Assembly (NCBI RefSeq): GCF_900060185.1
Contig: NZ_FIZY01000033.1
Coordinates: forward strand, 1-62,710
Direction: 5' to 3'
Length of the DNA stretch: 62,710 nucleotides
DNA from: Grimontia marina
Lineage (GTDB): Bacteria > Pseudomonadota > Gammaproteobacteria > Enterobacterales > Vibrionaceae
Position numbers and translations under genes: made by a program. Under the pieces are notes generated by a model. The model was given only the letters and a program-made list of their open reading frames with translations. It searched no databases and was not told where the DNA came from. Position 1 is the first letter of the stretch; the number at the start of each line of letters is the position of its first letter. This document shows, piece by piece, positions 56,302-62,710 of this stretch.

Positions 56302-56868
56302 TTGGCTGGAAAAATTGACGATTCCCTGTTCAGCGCCCATGAACATGCGCTGGAAAATGAAGAGCGCTGCCCTAAATGTGGCAGCGCTCTTGTTATCAAG
56401 CACAGTAAACGCGGCCCTTTCAAAGCATGTACTGGCTACCCGGCTTGTGATTTCATCGAGTCACTGAACCACAATGACGGACACATAGTGAAAGAGCTTG
56501 GTATGCCGTGCCCGGAATGTGGTAACGAGTTGGTGCTCCGCCAAGGGCGCTTCGGTATGTTTATTGGCTGTTCGGCGTATCCGGAATGCCAACATATCGA
56601 AAAGCGCGATCAAGAACCTGAAGCGGAAACTATGGACATCAGCTGTCCTGAGTGCCGCAAAGGAAAACTGCACGAGAAGAAATCGCGTTTTGGTAAAGCC
56701 TTCTATGCGTGTGACGCTTACCCGAAATGCAAATTCGCCGTGAACCTTAAGCCTATTAAGGGCAACTGTGAGGTTTGCGGATATCCGCTTCTGCTGGAGA
56801 AAAAACTGGCGGCGGGCATCGTGAAAGTCTGTGCGGATAAAAAGTGTCAGCACAAACAGGGGCAATGA
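56302..56868 (+). CDS. yrdD: Topoisomerase-type zinc-finger protein (YrdD family)
   Basis: This 188-residue protein consists of four zinc-ribbon units like the C-terminal tail of topoisomerase I, without its catalytic domain. Cys pairs are seen in CPKCGSAL, CPECGNEL, CPECRKGK and CEVCGYPL, each followed by a distal Cys pair except for variation in the last. It starts at TTG 56302, with GAGG ten bases upstream. It probably binds single-stranded DNA; its biological role is not established. The neighbour order dprA-smg-yrdD-tsaC-aroE resembles E. coli. Confidence 0.9.
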   Translation: MAGKIDDSLFSAHEHALENEERCPKCGSALVIKHSKRGPFKACTGYPACDFIESLNHNDGHIVKELGMPCPECGNELVLRQGRFGMFIGCSAYPECQHIEKRDQEPEAETMDISCPECRKGKLHEKKSRFGKAFYACDAYPKCKFAVNLKPIKGNCEVCGYPLLLEKKLAAGIVKVCADKKCQHKQGQ

Positions 56869-56896
56869 CCTAAAGTCAACTTGCTTGGTATTCGAA

Positions 56897-56930
56897 AAAA
56901 GAAAAGCCGCTAGCAGCGGCTTTTCTCGTT
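56897..56930. terminator. Bidirectional terminator between yrdD and purK
   Basis: The stem GAAAAGCCGC/GCGGCTTTTC with a 5-base loop has an A-rich left flank and T-rich right flank. It lies between converging genes. Confidence 0.9.
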
Positions 56931-56945
56931 TTGGGCTTGGCTCAT

Positions 56946-58082
56946 TCAGCTTAATGTTTCTGCGGCACTTTGAAGGGCGGGAAACTCAGTGTCGTCCAAG
57001 TGTTTGGCAACTTCCTGAAGTGCTTCACCCAACGCCTTTGCACTCTCTGCGCACAGGTTGATGTGGCCAATTTTACGGCCTGGTCGCGGCGCTTTGTCGT
57101 ACCAATGTACATGCGCCAGTCCCACGACATTCATCGGGACAGTCACTTCACCGACGATGTTGATCATCGCCGTCGGACGGATGCGCTTGGCACTGCCAAG
57201 CGGTAAGCCACAGACAGCGCGAAGGTGGTTCTCAAACTGACAGACCTCAGCACCTTGTTGTGTCCAGTGACCGGAGTTGTGCACGCGCGGCGCAATCTCG
57301 TTCACTTTGAGGTTGCCGCCGACATCAAAAAATTCAATCGCCAATACGCCGACATAATCCAGTGTATCTGCCACCGCTTTAAACATGGCTTCAGCCTGAG
57401 CCTGAACTGCATCATTGTCGCCAGCTGCCACCGACACGCTTAAGATACCGTTGGTGTGGATGTTCTCGGTCAGTGGGTAAATCTCCAGATCGCCTTTGGC
57501 GTTGCGCGCACCGATTAATGACACTTCGCGGTCAAATGGCACAAATTCTTCGGCAATCACACACTGACGCGCGCCTTGCGGAGAGGTTTTGAGGAACTGG
57601 TCGATATCCTGCCACACCGATTCAATATCTGAATCTGGCTTCAGGCGCCACTGGCCTTTGCCATCATAGCCATCAAGGGCGCTTTTCAGGATGAGTGGAA
57701 GGCCGATATTGGCGATTGCCTTGTCATAATCTTCTCGCGATTCAATCACCTGATAACGGGCATTGGCTACACCTGCTTTATCCAGCAATGCTTTTTCCAG
57801 ACGGCGGTCACCACCGGTCAGGATGGCGGTTTCACCAGGGTAGAACTTACCGCTGGCCTGACAGACTTCCAGTACGTCCGGCGCGATGTGTTCAAACTCG
57901 GCAGTAATCACGTCGGCATCGGCAATCCCGTTTTCCAGACCTTGCCCAAGTACTTCCAGCGTGACCGGATGTACAAGGTTGCCGCTTCGCACATCGTACG
58001 CGCTAATCTTAAGGTTTAGGGGGGCACCTGCCAGCGCCATCATACGTGCCAGCTGTCCGGCACCGAGAACCAGCACATTCAT
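56946..58082 (-). CDS. purK: 5-(carboxyamino)imidazole ribonucleotide synthase
   Basis: PurK is an ATP-grasp enzyme that carboxylates AIR with bicarbonate in purine synthesis. It has 378 residues, somewhat longer than E. coli (355). The N-terminus VLGAGQLARMMALAG and the ATP-grasp residues EEFVPFDREVS and NEIAPRVHNSGHWT are typical. It follows purE by two bases in one operon. Confidence 0.97.
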   Translation of the reverse strand: MNVLVLGAGQLARMMALAGAPLNLKISAYDVRSGNLVHPVTLEVLGQGLENGIADADVITAEFEHIAPDVLEVCQASGKFYPGETAILTGGDRRLEKALLDKAGVANARYQVIESREDYDKAIANIGLPLILKSALDGYDGKGQWRLKPDSDIESVWQDIDQFLKTSPQGARQCVIAEEFVPFDREVSLIGARNAKGDLEIYPLTENIHTNGILSVSVAAGDNDAVQAQAEAMFKAVADTLDYVGVLAIEFFDVGGNLKVNEIAPRVHNSGHWTQQGAEVCQFENHLRAVCGLPLGSAKRIRPTAMINIVGEVTVPMNVVGLAHVHWYDKAPRPGRKIGHINLCAESAKALGEALQEVAKHLDDTEFPALQSAAETLS

Positions 58083-58084
58083 GA

Positions 58085-58570
58085 TTAATCTACCGATGGG
58101 TCAGGGTTAGCGAGAACGGTGTCTGTTTGGTTCTGACGGAAAGCGTCGACTTTTGCCATCAGCTCTGCATCATTGGTCGCCAAGATTTGCGCTGCAAGCA
58201 GGCCGGCATTCGCGGCACCCGCATCACCAATCGCCAGCGTACCGACTGCCACACCTTTTGGCATTTGAACGATAGAAAGTAGCGAATCCATACCTTTCAG
58301 TGCTTTTGACTGAACCGGTACACCCAGTACAGGAAGGCTGGTAAATGCAGCGGTCATCCCAGGTAGGTGAGCAGCGCCACCTGCGCCGGCAATAATCACT
58401 TTCAGGCCACGTGAAGCAGCTTCGCTGGCATAATCTGCGAGCAGGCCAGGAGTGCGGTGGGCGGAAACCACTTTGGTTTCGTAGGCAACGCCGAAGTGAT
58501 CCAGCATATCTGCTGCGTTTTTCATGGTTGGCCAGTCTGACTTAGAACCCATGATGATGCCGACTTTCAT
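58085..58570 (-). CDS. purE: N5-carboxyaminoimidazole ribonucleotide mutase
   Basis: PurE is a class I mutase that converts N5-CAIR to CAIR. It has 161 residues. The family motif [10 protein letters not shown] is at residues ~8-17, followed by SAHRTPGLL and [11 protein letters not shown], which contain the active-site residues. It is the first gene of purEK; a PurR-type operator overlaps its promoter. Confidence 0.98.
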   Translation of the reverse strand: MKVGIIMGSKSDWPTMKNAADMLDHFGVAYETKVVSAHRTPGLLADYASEAASRGLKVIIAGAGGAAHLPGMTAAFTSLPVLGVPVQSKALKGMDSLLSIVQMPKGVAVGTLAIGDAGAANAGLLAAQILATNDAELMAKVDAFRQNQTDTVLANPDPSVD

Positions 58571-58620
58571 AGTAACTCCTGTAAATGCTCGTTAACCGCT
58601 GAAACATGGAAAGTGGGCGC

Positions 58621-58658
58621 ATTATATCGGCAAAAAGCAGCAAGGAAAACGTTTGCGT
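58621..58658 (-). promoter_or_regulatory. purEK promoter with PurR operator
   Basis: On the minus strand a perfect -10 TATAAT (complement of 58621-58626) follows TTTTCC as -35 with a 17-bp spacer. Bases 58643-58658 read AGGAAAACGTTTGCGT, matching the PurR palindrome ACGCAAACGTTTGCGT at 14 of 16 positions. The operator overlaps the -35, so repression by purine-bound PurR is expected. It lies 73 bases upstream of the purE start. Confidence 0.8.
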
Positions 58659-58801
58659 CAGTCTGTTTGCTGCTGTTTGGATACCTGATATAAACGGGGC
58701 TGATAGAAAGTCTGTTTCGATTTATGACAAAAGTGTTGAGAACGTCGGGTAAAGTTGGTCATAGTAAGCCGAATTTTTCGGGTATAGGCAGGAGAAGAGC
58801 A

Positions 58802-59359
58802 TTGGCGAATGTTGAGCAATGCGTGGCAGCGTTGGCGCGCGGGGAAGTTATCGCGTATCCCACCGAAGGGGTATTTGGTGTGGGTTGTGACCCGGACAGC
58901 CCAGCCGCTGTGCAGGCGCTTTTAGATGTAAAAGAGCGTGATAAGGCCAAAGGCCTCATTCTGATCGCGGCAGAGCTTTCCCAGTTGGACGGATACATTG
59001 ACTTCGATAGCCTGAGCGAAGAGGTAAAAGCCGATGTTTTGGCAACCTGGCCGGGACCTGTCACATGGGTCATGCCGGCGGGAAAGAAGATCACCGACTG
59101 GGTGACTGGGCAGTTTGATACTGTCGCTGTTCGCGTTTCCGATCATCCGGATGTCCGCGAGCTGTGTCTTTCTTATGGCAAACCCATCACTTCAACCAGT
59201 GCAAACCTCAGCGGTGAAGAGCCGTGTCGCAGTGTATCAGAAGTGGTAGAGCAATTGGGTAGCCGTGTGCCGAATGTTTTAGAAGGAAAAATTGGCGGAC
59301 GTGACAAGCCCACCGAGATCCGAGATGCGCGTTCTGGTAAGGTGCTTCGTCAGGGCTAA
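58802..59359 (+). CDS. tsaC: Threonylcarbamoyl-AMP synthase
   Basis: TsaC makes the activated intermediate for t6A37 modification of tRNAs. The motif AYPTEGVFGVGCDPDSP is diagnostic, with KGLILIAAE and a C-terminal STSANLSGEEPC. TTG at 58802 is preceded by AGGAG at 7 bases and gives 185 residues, the normal length. A longer frame from 58724 would add 26 residues not seen in relatives. Confidence 0.93.
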   Translation: MANVEQCVAALARGEVIAYPTEGVFGVGCDPDSPAAVQALLDVKERDKAKGLILIAAELSQLDGYIDFDSLSEEVKADVLATWPGPVTWVMPAGKKITDWVTGQFDTVAVRVSDHPDVRELCLSYGKPITSTSANLSGEEPCRSVSEVVEQLGSRVPNVLEGKIGGRDKPTEIRDARSGKVLRQG

Positions 59360-60304
<945 letters not shown>

Positions 60305-60322
60305 TTCAAGGAAAACAAAGTC

Positions 60323-61141
60323 GTGGATAAATATGTCGTTGTCGGCAACCCGATCTCACACAGTAAGTCCCCTTTTATACACACCTTGTTTGCGCGCCAG
60401 ACTGCGCAGGCAATGAATTATGAAACGCTCGAAGCACCAATCGGTGGTTTTGAGGAAGCGGTAACTGCCTTTTTTAACAGTGGCGGCAAAGGATGTAATG
60501 TCACTGTGCCTTTTAAAGAAGAGGCGTTTAAGTTAGCCACTATGCTGACTGAGCGGGCTAAGCTCGCTGGGGCGGTGAACACACTGAAAAAGCTCGATGA
60601 TGGCGGCATACTCGGCGATAACACGGACGGGGAAGGTCTGGTGCAGGATTTGCTGAGTCACCATGTCCAACTCGAAGGCGCTAAAATCTTACTGCTTGGT
60701 GCAGGTGGCGCAGCGAGGGGAGTGATCCTTCCCTTACTGGCTCACGAGCCCGCTCAACTGGTGATTGCCAACCGGACTGCCAGTAAAGCCGAGATGCTGG
60801 CATCACTATTTGCGGATAACGGCAGTGTGTCGGCAACCAGCTTTGAATCGCTTGAAGGAGAGTTTGATGTGGTGGTGAATTCCACATCTGCCAGCCTTTC
60901 AGGAGAACACCCACAAATCTCAGCGACTGTGTTTGGCAGTCAAACTGTGGTTTACGACATGGTATATGGTTCAGTCGTGACCAGCAGTAACCAGTGGGCT
61001 CTGGATAACGGTGCCGCCCGTGTGATTGACGGATTGGGTATGCTGGTGGGACAAGCTGCAGAGAGTTTTACGATTTGGCGAGGTATCAGGCCAGGAACTG
61101 GACAGGTACTGAGAGAGCTTCGCCGTAATCTTGCTGAATAG
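60323..61141 (+). CDS. aroE: Shikimate dehydrogenase (NADP+)
   Basis: AroE reduces 3-dehydroshikimate in aromatic amino acid synthesis. It has 272 residues, the E. coli length. The substrate site is [15 protein letters not shown], with [10 protein letters not shown] and NTDGEGL, and the NADP loop is GAGGAARG near residue 128. The start is GTG at 60323. It lies within a tsaC-hemF-aroE-yrdB run of short gaps, likely one transcript. Confidence 0.97.
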   Translation: MDKYVVVGNPISHSKSPFIHTLFARQTAQAMNYETLEAPIGGFEEAVTAFFNSGGKGCNVTVPFKEEAFKLATMLTERAKLAGAVNTLKKLDDGGILGDNTDGEGLVQDLLSHHVQLEGAKILLLGAGGAARGVILPLLAHEPAQLVIANRTASKAEMLASLFADNGSVSATSFESLEGEFDVVVNSTSASLSGEHPQISATVFGSQTVVYDMVYGSVVTSSNQWALDNGAARVIDGLGMLVGQAAESFTIWRGIRPGTGQVLRELRRNLAE

Positions 61142-61152
61142 ATGAAGTGCAG

Positions 61153-61416
61153 ATGAACCAGAACATCCTTTTCCCTGACCTACAACAGGTCGATACTGAA
61201 AAATGCGCTGTCCGCTTTGAAGCCCAGCAAGCAGGCTCTTTGATTGCTTGCTTTATCTCGATTGTTGATCTGGAAAAGAGAGAGCGAGTAGCTTTGAATA
61301 CAGAAGAAGCGATTCTGGCAGCGTTTGCCGGGAACCGCTTCGATCTGGAAGAGTTAGCAGAAGAAGCCATTGAAGAGGAAGACTTCAATGCGTCCGGTGA
61401 GATCTGGGTGCGTTAA
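61153..61416 (+). CDS. yrdB: DUF1488 family protein (YrdB)
   Basis: This acidic protein of unknown function has 87 residues from ATG 61153. It shares MNQ.I.FPD at the start and the WDLEE/FDLEELAEE-type C-terminal pattern of E. coli YrdB, which occupies the same place after aroE. A GTG two codons earlier (61147) is possible. Its stop overlaps that of the convergent yrdA by three bases. Confidence 0.85.
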   Translation: MNQNILFPDLQQVDTEKCAVRFEAQQAGSLIACFISIVDLEKRERVALNTEEAILAAFAGNRFDLEELAEEAIEEEDFNASGEIWVR

Positions 61417-61958
61417 CCTTCGAGCTCTGCGATGTACTCATTTTTCGTGACAACATAGTTATCAGACGATTTCTGCAAAAAAGCGCGTTCTGCTTCTTTC
61501 AAAGGGCGCGCTTGTTTTACCGGACTGCCCACATAGAGAAAACCAGACTCTAAACGCTTGCCAGGTGGGACCAAACTGCCCGCACCCACCATGATTTCAT
61601 CTTCTATTACAGCACCATCAAGAACAATCGCGCCCATACCGACCAGCACTTTATTACCGATGGTGCAGCCATGCAGCATGACTTTGTGCCCGACGGTCAC
61701 GTCATCACCAATGATGAGCGGATAGCCTTCTGGATTTTCTTTATTCTTATGGGTGACATGAAGAACAGAGCCATCCTGAATGTTAGACCGCTGTCCGATA
61801 CGGATGTGGTTAACGTCACCGCGGGCAGCAACCAAAGGCCAAATGCTTGCGTCATCACCAAGAGTAATATCGCCAACCAATACAGAAGAAGGGTCGAGGT
61901 AAACGCGTTCACCTACTGTTGGAAAGATACCTTTATAGCTGCGAAGTACAGAAGACAT
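61413..61958 (-). CDS. yrdA: Gamma-carbonic-anhydrase-like hexapeptide protein YrdA
   Basis: This left-handed beta-helix protein of the gamma-carbonic anhydrase superfamily has 181 residues. The three metal-ligand histidines are visible in the pattern DGSVLHVTH and GHKVMLHGC, within hexapeptide repeats. The start is ATG 61958; an in-frame TTG four codons upstream is possible. It is conserved beside aroE/yrdB as in E. coli. Enzyme activity is not certain for this subgroup. Confidence 0.92.
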   Translation of the reverse strand: MSSVLRSYKGIFPTVGERVYLDPSSVLVGDITLGDDASIWPLVAARGDVNHIRIGQRSNIQDGSVLHVTHKNKENPEGYPLIIGDDVTVGHKVMLHGCTIGNKVLVGMGAIVLDGAVIEDEIMVGAGSLVPPGKRLESGFLYVGSPVKQARPLKEAERAFLQKSSDNYVVTKNEYIAELEG

Positions 61959-61970
61959 AGAGAATTCCAA

Positions 61971-62105
61971 ATAAGGATGATTGAAAACAGACTATCTTGA
62001 TGCGGAAAAGAGTGCAATTCTTGTTCGTTTCAATACACTTTAATGCCGTTTTGGGCGAAAAGTAATCGAACGCACCGTTTTTCATAAAAAACCTCAAAAA
62101 AGCCC
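61971..62105 (+). other. Upstream region of rRNA operon
   Basis: This stretch holds no gene. It ends in two A-tracts (about 62086-62101) directly upstream of the first rrn promoter, resembling an UP element. Fis sites may be present, but I could not place them by eye. Confidence 0.4.
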
Positions 62106-62133
62106 TTGCCAGAATTTCAGACCTCCCTATAAT
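62106..62133 (+). promoter_or_regulatory. rRNA operon promoter 1
   Basis: TTGCCA at 62106-62111 and TATAAT at 62128-62133 have a 16-bp spacer and a GC-rich region after the -10. A-tracts lie just upstream. Confidence 0.78.
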
Positions 62134-62227
62134 GCCGCCTCACCGACACGGAGAGCGGCTCCCGCAGCGGAAACGCCCACTCAAGACGGTACGGCGAAGT
62201 CCTCAAAAATTGAGTCGAAATAAACGC

Positions 62228-62255
62228 TTGACGCGCTGTTTCGAATCAGTAAAAT
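62228..62255 (+). promoter_or_regulatory. rRNA operon promoter 2
   Basis: TTGACG at 62228-62233 and TAAAAT at 62250-62255 have a 16-bp spacer, and a G/C-rich discriminator (GGCCGCC) follows. The short spacer is typical of growth-rate-controlled rrn promoters. Confidence 0.75.
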
Positions 62256-62352
62256 GGCCGCCCGCTTCGAAGGGAAATTCACCCCGAGAGGCAAGTCAAC
62301 AAGGTGTTTTGAGGGTTGCGAAAGCAACGCTGAAAAATCTCAAAATTTCTTC

Positions 62353-62380
62353 TTGACTTCATCGCCCGGCAGCGTAAAAT
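62353..62380 (+). promoter_or_regulatory. rRNA operon promoter 3
   Basis: TTGACT at 62353-62358 and TAAAAT at 62375-62380 have a 16-bp spacer. It is the promoter nearest to the leader and 16S gene. Confidence 0.75.
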
Positions 62381-62420
62381 TCGCAGCCCTGACGGTGAGA
62401 AGCAACGCTTCTTCAAGTCA

Positions 62421-62464
62421 ACGTTCTTTAACAATTTGACCTATGCAATCTGTGTGGGCACTCG
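62421..62464 (+). promoter_or_regulatory. rRNA leader antitermination signals (boxA and boxC-like)
   Basis: GTTCTTTAACA at about 62423-62433 resembles the rrn boxA (TGCTCTTTAACA), and CTGTGTGGGCACTC near 62450-62463 equals the E. coli rrn boxC segment. These bind Nus factors and allow transcription to pass through rRNA without rho termination. Confidence 0.85.
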
Positions 62465-62648
62465 TAGTTGATAGACAAAAGATTTATCGATGTTTACTGA
62501 GTGACCAAACGAAAACTCTTCGGAGTTATCGGCACAGTCAATTCGTTCTGCTCTTTCTTTACTATGTAGAGAGGGGTTAGAACACAACAGTATTTCATCG
62601 AGCCGCCTTTGTTCACTTTTTCAAAGTGAGGAAGGGCAAAAAAATTCT

Positions 62649-62710
62649 AATTGAAGAGTTTGATCATGGCTCAGATTGAACGCTGGCGGCAGGCCTAACA
62701 CATGCAAGTC
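62649..62710 (+). rRNA. rrs: 16S ribosomal RNA, 5' end (partial)
   Basis: The sequence AATTGAAGAGTTTGATCATG followed by GCTCAG begins the mature 16S rRNA, with the universal 27F region. The window ends 62 bases in, after CACATGCAAGTC. The gene continues beyond the window. Confidence 0.98.

Overview
This window is the chromosomal origin region of a gamma-proteobacterium, almost certainly a member of the Vibrionaceae (chromosome I). The evidence is the pairing gyrB-recF-dnaN-dnaA / rpmH-rnpA-yidD-yidC-mnmE, a mioC-[oriC]-mnmG-rsmG-parA-parB-atpIBEFHAGDC block, and an ilvGMEDA-comM-dsbA-srkA-ccoG ... trkHA-rsmB-fmt-def-dprA-smg-purEK-tsaC-hemF-aroE-rrn run in the same order I recall from Vibrio cholerae. 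I cannot fix the genus from sequence alone (Grimontia, Enterovibrio and relatives are possible).

Layout. (1) 1-745: the right end of an IS66-family insertion sequence that has cut off the front of an alpha/beta hydrolase gene. (2) 845-6848, minus strand: gyrB, recF, dnaN, dnaA. A consensus parS site lies inside recF. (3) 6849-7398: dnaA/rpmH control region, dense in GATC with DnaA boxes. (4) 7399-12972, plus strand: rpmH, rnpA, yidD, yidC, mnmE, a membrane protein with a degenerate GGDEF domain, and mioC. (5) 12973-13390: oriC, with DnaA boxes, three tandem AT-rich 13-mers and 14 GATC sites. (6) 13391-24751: mnmG, rsmG, parA, parB and the nine-gene ATP synthase operon. (7) 25082-30179: glmU, a seven-gene tRNA operon, a DeoR-family regulator and glmS. 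(8) 30495-31463: two tandem paralogous 123-residue XRE regulators. (9) 31522-38042, minus strand: the branched-chain amino acid operon, with an Ile/Val/Leu-rich leader peptide and attenuator. (10) 38255-47809: comM, an acyltransferase, dsbA, srkA, ccoG, a YihD-type protein, a candidate small protein, an apparently active diguanylate cyclase, a Spo0M-like protein and a hemolysin-III-type membrane protein. (11) 47824-53551, minus strand: K+ uptake (trkH, trkA), then rsmB, fmt and def. (12) 53672-61958: a LysM protein, dprA, smg, a TopA-like zinc-finger protein, purK/purE, tsaC, hemF, aroE, yrdB and yrdA. (13) 61971-62710: rRNA operon promoters, leader and the first 62 bases of 16S rRNA.

Functionally the window is housekeeping: replication start and partition, energy production, amino-sugar and branched-chain amino acid synthesis, tRNA and translation factors. 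The accessory or unusual pieces are the IS66/hydrolase junction, the degenerate GGDEF protein beside oriC, the tandem XRE pair with a repeated operator-like palindrome upstream, the palindrome in front of the DeoR regulator, and an unrecognised 59-codon ORF. I found no CRISPR array, phage, or multi-gene defence system. The most plausible small undescribed system is the XRE pair with its repeated palindrome.
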